Assembly (NCBI RefSeq): GCF_019209865.1
Contig: NZ_JAHUTT010000004.1
Span: 62,001 to 126,000 of the forward strand
DNA: 64,000 bases
Origin: Shewanella sp. NIFS-20-20
Lineage (GTDB): Bacteria; Pseudomonadota; Gammaproteobacteria; Enterobacterales; Shewanellaceae
Direction: 5' to 3'
In this document: positions 38,085-46,976 of the stretch, piece after piece
Position numbering within the stretch: position 1 is the first letter of the stretch
Layout: the number at the start of each line of letters is the position of its first letter
The notes under the pieces: generated by a model
Told to the model about the DNA's origin: nothing
The model's database searches: none
Seen by the model: the letters and a program-made list of their open reading frames with translations, nothing else
Translations under genes and position numbers: made by a program

Positions 38085-38114
38085 AAAAGGGTAAGCGCTG
38101 GCTTACCCTTTTTT
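38085..38114 (+). terminator. Intrinsic terminator after the symporter gene
   Basis: AAAAGGGTAAGC (38085-38096) pairs perfectly with GCTTACCCTTTT (38101-38112) around a GCTG loop, continuing into a T run. It is a strong intrinsic terminator, and the near-symmetry makes it able to act on both strands. Confidence 0.85.
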
Positions 38115-38327
38115 ATTGCTGATTTCTTGTAATGACAGCTGTCACTTTAGTCGCCGTGCTGGCTTGCCCATCATCCCCCCCATTCCATTGTTAGCTGGCC
38201 ATTGGCGTCATTGCCCTTCCCAAAAAATCATTAATAGTTGAATTACTAGCATTTATTGCCTAAATGTTAAATTAATGTGTTATTTGTGGTTGATTTTTAC
38301 GCAAGCGTCCATTAGGTTAATCCTTAG

Positions 38328-38341
38328 GTAAGCGCTTACAT
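38328..38341. promoter_or_regulatory. LacI-type operator 1 (laminarin locus)
   Basis: GGTAAGCGCTTACA contains the perfect 12-bp palindrome GTAAGCGCTTAC, a typical LacI-family operator with central CG. It lies about 100 bases before the GH16 lipoprotein gene. The LacI regulator at 44607-45614 is the likely ligand-responsive repressor. Confidence 0.75.
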
Positions 38342-38372
38342 TTTTTATGGCGCTTTTTAATCAACGAAAAAT

Positions 38373-38386
38373 GTAAGCGCTTTCAA
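38373..38386. promoter_or_regulatory. LacI-type operator 2 (laminarin locus)
   Basis: TGTAAGCGCTTTCA is, in reverse orientation, identical over all 14 bases to the operator at 48461-48474. It is 45 bp centre to centre from operator 1, so the pair could bind one repressor tetramer or two dimers over the promoter of the GH16 / TonB-receptor transcription unit. Confidence 0.8.
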
Positions 38387-38442
38387 ACTGATGGGATTCG
38401 CCTATCAATGCGAAATATTTTGAGAAAGTTGAGGCTCTAACA

Positions 38443-41103
38443 ATGAATAAAAGTGCGAGTAGGCTCAAATGGTTATCTGCTGGACTGGTGACGCTGGCCA
38501 TTAGCGGCTGCGGTGGTAATAGTAATACGTCAACAACGATCACCCCATCACCTGAGGCGGCGCCCAGTCCTGGGTGGGTGATGGTTTGGAATGATGAGTT
38601 TGATGACACCAGTATTGATGCGAATAAATGGAACCACGAAGTCAATTGTGCTGGGGGGGGCAATCAAGAAAAGCAATGTTATACCGATGCCCCTGAGAAC
38701 TCATTTTTAGCCGACGGCATGCTTAATATTGTGGCGCTACCTGCCGCCTCGGGAGCAGAAAAACCTTATACCTCGGCGCGGCTTACCACCAAAGACAAAG
38801 CGGATTTTACTTATGGCCGTTTTGAAATGCGCGCTAAATTACCGAGTGGTCAAGGCAGTTGGCCAGCCTTTTGGTTATTGCCTACCGATAATGTCTACGG
38901 CATTTGGCCAAAGTCGGGTGAAATTGACATCATTGAATCCGTTAATTTAAAGGCAGCAAATGCCGACGGCAACCCTGAATCTTATGTGTATGGCACCCTC
39001 CATTATGGCCGTGAATCCCCCGCCAATGAACAATCGGGTAAAGCCTATTTGTTGCCCGATGGTGTCAACCCTGCCGATGATTTTCACACCTATGCTATCG
39101 AATGGCAGCAAGGTGAAATTCGTTGGTATGTCGATGATTACTTGTATGCGACTCAACGTCGCTCCGAAGTCCGTTTTAACGCCAAAGGCGAAGGCGTTGG
39201 CTTAGCTCATAAAGGCTGGTTCACTGAGTTTTTCGACCAATCTACCGGGCAAAAAAATGTGGTGTGGGGGGATGAGCCCTTTGATCAAGACTTTCATATC
39301 ATTCTCAATTTCGCTGTGGGTGGCAATTGGCCTGAATCGGTCAATGAAACTGGCATAGATGCGAGCGCATTCAATGAAAGCAACCCGTATCAGATTGATT
39401 ATGTCAGGGTGTTTGAATGTGAAGCTAACCCGGACACAGGCAAAGGCTGTGAGACTGTGCGCCCAGGCTACGATCAACTCGATGATGCGCTGGTCGAAGG
39501 CAAGGCGCCTGCGCCCATTCCACCGTCTGATGGTGTCGCGCGTAATCTAACCATTTTTGATGGCACGCCTAACCCGAACTGGCCTGCTTGGGATTGCTGT
39601 GGTGGTTCGACGCCAACGCTGGTAGATGATGCCGACAAAGGCTCGGTCTATCGTTTTGTCGTCGGTGATTCACCTACGGTTAATGGCTTTATTACTCGTC
39701 AAAGTTTTATCACAGATCCTAACGGTACACCGTCACCGTTTGACGCTTCCCCCTTGATTGCTAATGGCACATTGAGTTTCGCAATGAAATTAGTCACGGC
39801 GCCGAGTAATTCAGACGCCCTATGGCTGGTCAAGCTGGAAAGCAATGAAGGCACAACCGCGGTTGAAGTGCCAATCACCACCAGTGCTGAAGGGGTGGCA
39901 CCAGCAGTGGGCCAATGGCAAACCTATACCTTTTCATTGCAAACCTTGGCGGATGCGGGCTTAGATTTGTCTGCTATTGACGTTGTGATGATATTTCCAA
40001 GCTGGGGACTTGGCAGCGGCGCAGAATACCTTGTCGATGAGGTCACGATTGCTCAGCCTGATGGCGCACTGCCGCAATTAGTGGTGTTTGAAGATGATGT
40101 TAACCCTAATTGGCCCATGTGGGATTGCTGTGGCGGCTCAACGCCAGAAACTGTCTCTGATGATGCCGACCATGGTGTGGTTTCACAATTTAGTATTGGC
40201 GCGTCTCCCACTGTGATGGGCTATATCAATCGCAGTGAGTTTGGCGGCAGCAACATGCCATTTGATGCCAGCGCCTTGTTAGACGGCGGGGTTGTCCAGT
40301 TTGACCTGAAGATTGTTAATGGTCCTTCAGATCCCGCTACTCCCTGGTTATTTAAAGTCGAGTCAGATAACGGCGCCACTGCAGTTGAAGTTAATTTGGC
40401 GAACTCGACGGAAGGGCAAGTACCTAGCATTCAATGGCAAACCTTTACTTTCCCTATGCAAACATTGGCCGATGCTGGATTGGATGTATCCGCAATTGAT
40501 GTATTGATGATGTTCCCCGCCTGGGGTCAAGGTGAAGGTGCGGTTTATCGCGTAGATAACGTCAAAATCCACAAACCTGGGGCGACAAGCCCGAATGAGC
40601 CTGCGAACGTGCTGACAGTATTTGCCGACACAGTCGCCCCACAATGGTCACTTTGGGATTGTTGCGGTGGCACCACGCCGATGGCCGTCACTGATGATGC
40701 TGAGTATGGCGCAGTGGCTGAATACAGCGTGGGTGGGCAACCAACCGTACTGGGCTTTTTTGCCGATGATGGTGTTTACCATGATGCCGCCAGTGACGTG
40801 GCCACAGGGGTCGTGCGGTTTGAGTTGAAAGTGGTTAATGCACCTATCGATAGTAGCTCTACTTGGCTGTTTAAGATTGAATCGGGTGATGCGGCCACGG
40901 CCGTTGAGCTTCCGCTTACCGCTAGTAACGAAGGGGTCGCACCGACCACTGGGCAGTGGCAGACCTACACCTTCCCACTGCAAACCTTGGCTGATGCCGG
41001 CTTAGATACCAGCGCCATTGATGTGATTATGATTTTCCCCGCATGGGGCACTGGTGATGGCGCGCTCTTTCGAGTTGATAACGCAATAGTGGGTACGCCT
41101 TAA
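38443..41103 (+). CDS. GH16 endo-beta-1,3-glucanase (laminarinase) lipoprotein with three C-terminal repeats
   Basis: An 886-residue surface or periplasmic lipoprotein: the signal ends in lipobox 'AISGC'. The GH16 domain (about residues 40-330) has the catalytic 'GEIDIIES' with E160 as nucleophile and E165 as acid/base, and 'WPAFWLLP' plus 'YHYGRE'-like (here 'LHYGRE') subsites typical of laminarinases. Residues 368-886 hold three similar ~165-residue modules, each with 'WDCCGG(S/T)TP'. It should cut beta-1,3-glucan chains for uptake by the TonB receptor encoded 54 bp downstream. Two LacI-type operators precede it. Confidence 0.92.
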   Translation: MNKSASRLKWLSAGLVTLAISGCGGNSNTSTTITPSPEAAPSPGWVMVWNDEFDDTSIDANKWNHEVNCAGGGNQEKQCYTDAPENSFLADGMLNIVALPAASGAEKPYTSARLTTKDKADFTYGRFEMRAKLPSGQGSWPAFWLLPTDNVYGIWPKSGEIDIIESVNLKAANADGNPESYVYGTLHYGRESPANEQSGKAYLLPDGVNPADDFHTYAIEWQQGEIRWYVDDYLYATQRRSEVRFNAKGEGVGLAHKGWFTEFFDQSTGQKNVVWGDEPFDQDFHIILNFAVGGNWPESVNETGIDASAFNESNPYQIDYVRVFECEANPDTGKGCETVRPGYDQLDDALVEGKAPAPIPPSDGVARNLTIFDGTPNPNWPAWDCCGGSTPTLVDDADKGSVYRFVVGDSPTVNGFITRQSFITDPNGTPSPFDASPLIANGTLSFAMKLVTAPSNSDALWLVKLESNEGTTAVEVPITTSAEGVAPAVGQWQTYTFSLQTLADAGLDLSAIDVVMIFPSWGLGSGAEYLVDEVTIAQPDGALPQLVVFEDDVNPNWPMWDCCGGSTPETVSDDADHGVVSQFSIGASPTVMGYINRSEFGGSNMPFDASALLDGGVVQFDLKIVNGPSDPATPWLFKVESDNGATAVEVNLANSTEGQVPSIQWQTFTFPMQTLADAGLDVSAIDVLMMFPAWGQGEGAVYRVDNVKIHKPGATSPNEPANVLTVFADTVAPQWSLWDCCGGTTPMAVTDDAEYGAVAEYSVGGQPTVLGFFADDGVYHDAASDVATGVVRFELKVVNAPIDSSSTWLFKIESGDAATAVELPLTASNEGVAPTTGQWQTYTFPLQTLADAGLDTSAIDVIMIFPAWGTGDGALFRVDNAIVGTP
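39544..41100 (+). repeat. Three tandem WDCCGG protein modules in the GH16 enzyme
   Basis: The modules start at about 39544, 40075 and 40606 (residues 368, 545 and 722). Each shows NPNWPxWDCCGG-type start, 'DDA(D/E)xGxVxxF', 'FDAS' or an equivalent, '(L/F)K(L/V/I)ES(N/D/G)xGxTAVEV', 'WQT(Y/F)TF(P/S)(L/M)QTLADAGLD' and an end '(V)DxVxI'. The pattern looks like a beta-sandwich carbohydrate-binding module, with aromatic and acidic surface residues; binding is inferred, not shown. Confidence 0.85.
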
Positions 41104-41157
41104 TGGCTACCCAAGCCTTAAGCTCACACTTAACATACAAAATAATTCGAGGCAGCT

Positions 41158-44100
41158 ATGCAAAAACAGCAATTTAGAATCAACCCTTTGACAGCCTCTG
41201 TGGCGCTGGTCTTAGGTCTTGGTTGTTTTCCTCTGGCCGGGGCCGAGGAAGGCGTTGAACAAAATCAAGACAATAATATTGAAGTAATTGAGGTTCGAGG
41301 TATTAAGGGCAGTTTATCGCGTTCGATGGATCTAAAACGCGGCTCAGCAGGGGTCGTAGACGCCATTTCCGCCGAGGAAATGGGGAAGTTCCCTGACACT
41401 AACTTAGCGGAATCATTGCAGCGGATCACCGGGGTCACCGTCAGTCGCTCTAACGGTGAAGGCAGTGAAATCACAGTACGTGGCTTTGGCCCGCAATATA
41501 ATTTGATCATGCTTAATGGTCGGCAAATGCCGGGCACAGGTTATACCCGCTCGTATAACCTTGAAAATTTGTCCTCAGAAGCAGTGCAAACCTTGGAGGT
41601 CATTAAGACTGGGCGCGCCGATATGCCCACCGGTGGTTTAGGGGCAACCATTAATATTGAGACGCGTCAGCCGCTTGATGCACCGGGACAAACGGTAAAT
41701 ATTTCTGCTAAAGGCATGTATGACGAGTCGAATGTTAAAGGTGACGATATCACCCCTGAAGTCTCTGGCTTATACAGTAATACCTTCTTAGATGACAGAT
41801 TTGGATTTATGGTCACGGCCTCGCATCAAGAGCGCGACTTTCGCCAAGAGGCGGCCAATGTTCAGGGCTGGATTGCACAAACGGATAACAGCAAATTGCC
41901 TAGTTTAGCCGCGGGTAAGGGCATTGATGCTCGCCCCAGGGATGCCGAAGGTAATTTAATTCATCGCTTTACTGGCCAAGATGCCGATGGCAATCCTAAT
42001 ACTTCCGCCCCATTTTTTGTCCCGCGCGACATGAACTACAGTGTCAACGATGTCCAGCGTGAGCGGACTAATGCCATGGTCACTTTGCAGTATGAGCCGA
42101 TTGATGATCTGATTTTTACTGCCGATTATGTCTACACTCGCGCCATTACCGGTGTTGATGGTTTTGGTTGGGGGATTTGGAACTCCTCAACCGATGGCTC
42201 ACCATTAATTGGTTATGAGTTTGATGACAATGGTTCAGCGCTGTATACCGATATTCGTGGCGGCGATGGTTCGTTTACGGCCAATCGTAGTACCACCGAA
42301 GTGAAAGCCGAATCTATTGGCTTAAATGTGGAATGGCAAGCCAATGACGATTGGGCCTTTGTGTTTGATTATCATGACTCATCTAATGCTATCGATAATG
42401 GCGCAGATAAAGGGCTGAAGAGTGCCGGTCAGGTGATCTTAGGTTCGGATCAATTGCGTTCTAAAATCTATGATTACCGCAATGGTAATGTGCCCAATGC
42501 CACGATTAATTGGAATAACGGCACCACCGAGCTGAGCCCTGGGGAAATTGATTCTAACTTTAGCCAGTTTATTCATTCTCCCGGCGAGTCTAAAATTCAA
42601 CAAGGTCGCATCGATGCGCAATGGGTGCCGGATTTTAGCTCACTGCCAAGCCTGTATACCATTGAATTTGGCGGTTCTTATACTAAGCAAACCATGACGG
42701 GCACTACCGCGTGGAGTGGCTTGCGTGGTGGGCCTGGATTTAATCCTGCCTATCCGGAAATATTCCCCGATGCCATGTTTACCCGTGAAAGTACCGCGGG
42801 TCTGCTCGATGCCGTGGTCGATGGGGCATTATTACCGGCCTATTTTTACAGTTATGACTTTGATGAGGCTGTTTCGCGTCAATTGGCCTATCTCACTGAA
42901 AATGTCGCTGGGGATAACTACTACTCAGTGGATCCCTACTTTGATGGCGTTGATAGTTCCAACTTTGTCGAAGAACAAACTTATGCGTTCTTTATTACCT
43001 CGCAATGGGGATTTGATCTTGGGGATATCCCAGTCAATGTGAATCTTGGCTTGCGTTATGAAAGCACCGATGTCACCAGTACCGTAAAGCAAAGGGTTGA
43101 GCAGCAAGTGGTTTGGGTCAGTGCCACTGAGTGGGTGACTCAGTACGCTGCTGGCGGCAATGAAAACTTCTTAACGCAAACCGGTGAGTACGATGTCTGG
43201 TTGCCGATGTTTGATATTAATGCCGAAGTGTTAGAAGACGTGATTGTGCGCTTCTCGGCCAGTAAAACCTTAGCCCGCCCATTACTGGGGGATTTGGTCG
43301 CCGGCCGTAGTTTAAGTGGCAGCCCTAAAATTGGGGCTCGCACCGGCTCGTTAGGTAATCCTGGATTATTACCACTGGAGTCGGTCAACTTAGATCTCTC
43401 GTTTGAGTATTATTACGCTGAAGGCAGTTATGCTTCGATAGGCCTGTTCCACAAAGACGTTGATAACTTTGTGTCAAGACAGATAAGCCAAGTGACCATT
43501 GATGGCTTAACCGATGTATATAACAGCCCGCGATACTTAGAGGCGATAACTCAGTTAGAAGCCGCTGGCACGCCAGTGTCAGAGAATGCCATTTATGATC
43601 AAATGATTGCCAATGGTTATGGTAATGCCGAAGGTCAAATTGCGCCATTAGCGACCGATCCCTTGATTGTTTGGGATGTCACCTCTCCGGTGAATAGCGA
43701 TAAAAAATCGGTCGAAGGGATTGAGTTGGCCATTCAGCATTTGTTTGGTGAATCAGGCTTTGGAGTCGGGCTGAACGGCACCTTAGTAAATGGTGACGTC
43801 AAATTTGACTCCTACAGTCTGTTGCAGCAGCAACCTTTAGAAGGGTTAGGGGATTCTGCTAACTTCCAACTCTTTTATGAAAAAGACGGGCTGTCAGTTA
43901 AGGCCACCTATGCCTGGCGTGATGATTATCTGATTGGGGTCGGGCAATCTCAAGGTTCAGCCGATGCGCCGCCACAATTCTTTAAGGATTTTGGTCAACT
44001 TGATGCCAGCATTAACTATGATGTTAATGACAACCTCACGGTATTCCTTGAAGGCATTAACCTCAACAATGAAACCGAGCAAGGTTATGGCCGCTTTGAA

Positions 44101-44166
44101 GAGCAATTTCTATTTGCTCGTCAATATGGGTCTCGTTATTTGCTTGGAGCTCGCTTTAGGTTCTAA
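41158..44166 (+). CDS. TonB-dependent receptor (probable laminari-oligosaccharide uptake)
   Basis: A 1002-residue outer-membrane receptor. After a signal peptide comes a TonB-box-like 'NIEVIEVRG', then a plug domain ('GSAGVVDAISAEEMGKFPDTNLAESLQRITGV' region, 'ITVRGFGPQYNLIMLNGRQM') and a 22-strand barrel ending in Phe ('LGARFRF'), needed for BAM insertion. This is the large TonB receptor type of Alteromonadales sugar loci, not a siderophore receptor. No SusD partner is present. A terminator follows. The sugar specificity comes from context. Confidence 0.9.
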   Translation: MQKQQFRINPLTASVALVLGLGCFPLAGAEEGVEQNQDNNIEVIEVRGIKGSLSRSMDLKRGSAGVVDAISAEEMGKFPDTNLAESLQRITGVTVSRSNGEGSEITVRGFGPQYNLIMLNGRQMPGTGYTRSYNLENLSSEAVQTLEVIKTGRADMPTGGLGATINIETRQPLDAPGQTVNISAKGMYDESNVKGDDITPEVSGLYSNTFLDDRFGFMVTASHQERDFRQEAANVQGWIAQTDNSKLPSLAAGKGIDARPRDAEGNLIHRFTGQDADGNPNTSAPFFVPRDMNYSVNDVQRERTNAMVTLQYEPIDDLIFTADYVYTRAITGVDGFGWGIWNSSTDGSPLIGYEFDDNGSALYTDIRGGDGSFTANRSTTEVKAESIGLNVEWQANDDWAFVFDYHDSSNAIDNGADKGLKSAGQVILGSDQLRSKIYDYRNGNVPNATINWNNGTTELSPGEIDSNFSQFIHSPGESKIQQGRIDAQWVPDFSSLPSLYTIEFGGSYTKQTMTGTTAWSGLRGGPGFNPAYPEIFPDAMFTRESTAGLLDAVVDGALLPAYFYSYDFDEAVSRQLAYLTENVAGDNYYSVDPYFDGVDSSNFVEEQTYAFFITSQWGFDLGDIPVNVNLGLRYESTDVTSTVKQRVEQQVVWVSATEWVTQYAAGGNENFLTQTGEYDVWLPMFDINAEVLEDVIVRFSASKTLARPLLGDLVAGRSLSGSPKIGARTGSLGNPGLLPLESVNLDLSFEYYYAEGSYASIGLFHKDVDNFVSRQISQVTIDGLTDVYNSPRYLEAITQLEAAGTPVSENAIYDQMIANGYGNAEGQIAPLATDPLIVWDVTSPVNSDKKSVEGIELAIQHLFGESGFGVGLNGTLVNGDVKFDSYSLLQQQPLEGLGDSANFQLFYEKDGLSVKATYAWRDDYLIGVGQSQGSADAPPQFFKDFGQLDASINYDVNDNLTVFLEGINLNNETEQGYGRFEEQFLFARQYGSRYLLGARFRF

Positions 44167-44196
44167 GCCTGATTCAGGCTGACGTTGTCGTGATTC

Positions 44197-44225
44197 GCTC
44201 AGGTCTATGATCTGAGCTTTTTTTT
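44197..44225 (+). terminator. Intrinsic terminator after the TonB receptor gene
   Basis: GCTCAG (44197-44202) pairs with CTGAGC (44212-44217) and is followed by eight T. It should end the GH16 / TonB receptor transcript. Confidence 0.8.
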
Positions 44226-44606
44226 GGCTAACGGCCATAGGATGTTAGGCGCGCGGCATCGCTTGTGATGAAGACCGCGATTCGGTGGCGAAGAGCGGCT
44301 ATATCGTTTGCTAGGGCTATAGCATCGCCGATGAAAAAAATGGCACTGTGTGGTGCAGCCAACAGCAAAAAATAAAAAAAAGTGCGTAAAATACGCACGA
44401 TTTTTTGTTGTTAATTGGGAAATAAACCGACACATTAGATTTAATTAATTAACCGTCACCATGAGTGGAGTGTGGCCTTGATGTATGCGCTGCGCCATTC
44501 ATTATCGGGATTGAATCCGGCGGTAGCCAGTTTGAATCAACTCATCAAAGTACAGATGAGTGAGTGGGAGTTAGAGCTTAGCTACCGTTGGTAGCTCAGT
44601 TGGGAG
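44226..44606. other. Intergenic stretch between convergent TonB receptor and LacI genes
   Basis: About 380 bases with no convincing gene. A plus-strand frame of 37 codons (44481-44594, starting MYALRHSL) has an ATG but no clear ribosome site; its status is open. The sequence 'GGTAGCTCAGTTGGGA' at 44590-44605 looks like a tRNA D arm but has no tRNA around it. An A-rich run near 44370-44380 may be part of a minus-strand terminator for the regulator operon. Confidence 0.4.
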
Positions 44607-45614
44607 TTAACGGCTCGGCAATGATTTTATTGACTCTCTCTCGATTAACTCCGGCTTGAACATCGGCGGGGCGCAAGGGGGAACATCCGCATAGGTTTGC
44701 TTGAGGATCCACGTTGCTGCTGCCAGCCCCATGGCTTCAATGGGGTTGCTGATGGTGGTTAATTTGGGAGAAATATAGCGAGGGAAGGGGATGTTATCAA
44801 AACCAATAAACGAGATATCCGCAGGCACCTGCAAGCCTTGCTCTAAACAGGCCGCAATCGCACCCGAAGCCATTTGATCGTTGGCACAAACCACGCAGGT
44901 AAAAGATTTGTCAGCCTTTAGCAGCTCTAGCATGGCGAGATAGCCACCCTCTTCGTGATAATCACTTTCTTGGCATAGCTCTTCATTAAAATGTACATCA
45001 AATTCGGCCAGCGCAATTTTATAGCCCATGAGTCGATCGCGCGCATCGAGCTTTTCTCGCGGCCCCGTGATAAAGGCTAATTGGCGATGGCCGTGCTCTA
45101 ATACATGACGGGTCGCCAAGTAGCCACCTTGGACATTGTCGAGATGGACACATTGCGCTTTGAGTGCCGGCACTAAACGGTTAATCACTACCAAGGGGGT
45201 TTTCTGTTGGCTTAACGCGACTAAGGTCTCATCATCGAGGGCATCAGCATCGATGATCAGTGCGTCACAGCCTCGGTTCAGTAGAAAGTCGATAGCATCT
45301 TGTTCGAGGCTGGCATCACTATGACCGGCGGCAAAAATGGCGTGTTTGTTCGCGCTGCGTAGCACGGTTTCAATTTGTCGCATCATGGGGCCATAAAATG
45401 GCCCATCGAGCTGCGACATTAATACACCGATGCTATTGGAGCGATTCGAGGCCAACGATTGTGCAATATTATTTGGCCGATAGCCCAACTGTTGCATCGC
45501 TTGATGCACTTTTTTGCGAGTGTTTTCACTGACTTTAGCATTGTTATTTACAACCCTAGAGACAGTCGCTAATGACACTCCGGCCAGTAGCGAAACATCA
45601 TAAATCGTCGCCAT
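44607..45614 (-). CDS. LacI family transcriptional regulator of the laminarin locus
   Basis: A 335-residue LacI/GalR protein. The helix-turn-helix 'ATIYDVSLLAGVSLATVSRVVNN' with hinge 'LGYRPNNIAQSLASNRSNSIGVLMS' is followed by a periplasmic-binding-like effector domain ('VVCANDQMASGAIAACLEQG', 'ISFIGFDNIPF'). The effector is presumably glucose or a beta-glucoside. It is the third gene of the operon GH1 / GPH permease / lacI, 13 bp after the permease, so it is likely autoregulated through the operator at 48461. Confidence 0.9.
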   Translation of the reverse strand: MATIYDVSLLAGVSLATVSRVVNNNAKVSENTRKKVHQAMQQLGYRPNNIAQSLASNRSNSIGVLMSQLDGPFYGPMMRQIETVLRSANKHAIFAAGHSDASLEQDAIDFLLNRGCDALIIDADALDDETLVALSQQKTPLVVINRLVPALKAQCVHLDNVQGGYLATRHVLEHGHRQLAFITGPREKLDARDRLMGYKIALAEFDVHFNEELCQESDYHEEGGYLAMLELLKADKSFTCVVCANDQMASGAIAACLEQGLQVPADISFIGFDNIPFPRYISPKLTTISNPIEAMGLAAATWILKQTYADVPPCAPPMFKPELIERESIKSLPSR

Positions 45615-45627
45615 TACCTTAGATCCT

Positions 45628-46962
45628 TTAATGATTCGGTGTCAGGTTTTTTAATGCCAAGCTGACTTCGCCGACTTTTTTGCGGTTTAGTGTATATTTC
45701 CTCATGACAAAGGCAACCACAATAGCGGCAATGGCGGGGTAGAGGGTGAATGACAAGAGTATCCCTTGCAATGTTTGTTCGGTCGGTACGCTGTCCGCTT
45801 GATAGCCATAGGCCGCCAACAGCCAACCGGCGAAAGCGCCGCCGAGTGCCAGCCCCAACTTGATAAAAAAGATGATGGACGAGTACAGCATGCCAGTGAT
45901 ACGAACCCCAGTTTTCCAGTGTCCGTAATCTATGGTGTCTGCCATTTTCGCCCACAATAGCGGCGAGCCCATATTGGTGAAGTAATTCCACACAAAGTAG
46001 GCGCCAAAGGCCAAGGTGAGATTGTCGGGAGCAATAAAATACGACAAGACGCACAAGGTCGCGCTGATCCATTGTAAGGTAATGTAGGCTTTGACTTTGC
46101 AAACATGCTTGGCCAATGGCTGGGCGGTGGCGCAGCCTAAGATATTGCCAATCATGCCTAAGGTAATGAAATATGTGATCATATCCTCAACCCCTAGGTA
46201 ATATTGCACATAGTAGATGGCAATCGTAGTGCGCAAGACCAAGCCAGTGAGCAAAAAGGTGGCGGCTACACATAAAATTCGCCACTGATCATTTTTTAAC
46301 AGTGCCTTGAGATCGGCGCTAAAGTTGAGTTTTTCGCGGGTATTTGGGGTGTCACGTTCACGGGTGCCCATAAAACATATCAAAAAGAAGCAAACCCCTA
46401 ATATGCTCATGGCTAAGATGGTGTATTGATAGCCCTGCGCCTTATCACCTTGGCCGAAATAGTCGACCAAGGGCAAGGTGAGACTACTGACTAACAAGCC
46501 GCCTAACATGGCGAACACAAAGCGATAAGATTGTACCGAAACCCGTTCATCGGGATCGGTAGTTAACACCCCGCCTAAGGCACAATAAGGAATATTAATG
46601 GCGGTATACACCATCATTAGCAGCGTGTAGGTAACAAAAGCGTAAATCAGTTTTCCTGATTCAGATAAATCTGGGGTGGTAAAGGTGAGCACGCTAATGA
46701 TGCCAAATGGGAGCGCAAACCAGAGTAAATACGGGCGGAATCGACCAAAGCGGGTGCGAGTTTGATCAGACAGCCAGCCCATTAACGGATCGGTTATCGC
46801 ATCAATCAGCCTGACCGCAAGAAACATGGTGCCGACATACGCCGGAGAAATACCAAAAATATTGGTATAAAAATAGGTTAAAAACAGCATCACTGTTTGG
46901 AAGATAATATTGCTGGCGGTATCTCCCAGCCCATACGCTATTTTTTCTTTTGTCGAAACCAT
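45628..46962 (-). CDS. GPH family glycoside:cation symporter
   Basis: A 444-residue transporter of the MelB/GPH group with about twelve helices. 'IAYGLGDTASNIIFQTVMLFLTYFYTNIFG' region opens it, 'AVRLIDAITDPLMGWLSDQTRTRFGRFRPYLL' region is the hallmark cytosolic loop, and 'WAKMADTIDYGHWKTGVRITGMLYS' follows. It imports a beta-glucoside, such as laminaribiose, with Na+ or H+; the substrate is inferred from the neighbouring GH1 gene 14 bp upstream. AGGGGAA lies before the ATG. Confidence 0.9.
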   Translation of the reverse strand: MVSTKEKIAYGLGDTASNIIFQTVMLFLTYFYTNIFGISPAYVGTMFLAVRLIDAITDPLMGWLSDQTRTRFGRFRPYLLWFALPFGIISVLTFTTPDLSESGKLIYAFVTYTLLMMVYTAINIPYCALGGVLTTDPDERVSVQSYRFVFAMLGGLLVSSLTLPLVDYFGQGDKAQGYQYTILAMSILGVCFFLICFMGTRERDTPNTREKLNFSADLKALLKNDQWRILCVAATFLLTGLVLRTTIAIYYVQYYLGVEDMITYFITLGMIGNILGCATAQPLAKHVCKVKAYITLQWISATLCVLSYFIAPDNLTLAFGAYFVWNYFTNMGSPLLWAKMADTIDYGHWKTGVRITGMLYSSIIFFIKLGLALGGAFAGWLLAAYGYQADSVPTEQTLQGILLSFTLYPAIAAIVVAFVMRKYTLNRKKVGEVSLALKNLTPNH

Positions 46963-46976
46963 GTCATTCCCCTGTA

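Noticed and set aside
38091-38104. AAGCGCT within the symporter terminator resembles the LacI operator core
   Set aside because: The palindrome is broken (TAAGCGCTGGCTTA has four extra central bases) and is fully explained by the terminator stem.
44481-44594. 37-codon plus-strand frame after the TonB receptor gene
   Set aside because: No ribosome site, no family and no hydrophobic or repeated pattern; kept only as a remark in the intergenic entry.
44590-44605. tRNA D-arm-like sequence GGTAGCTCAGTTGGGA
   Set aside because: No acceptor stem, anticodon arm or T arm can be built around it; the following bases are the end of the LacI gene on the other strand. It is probably chance.
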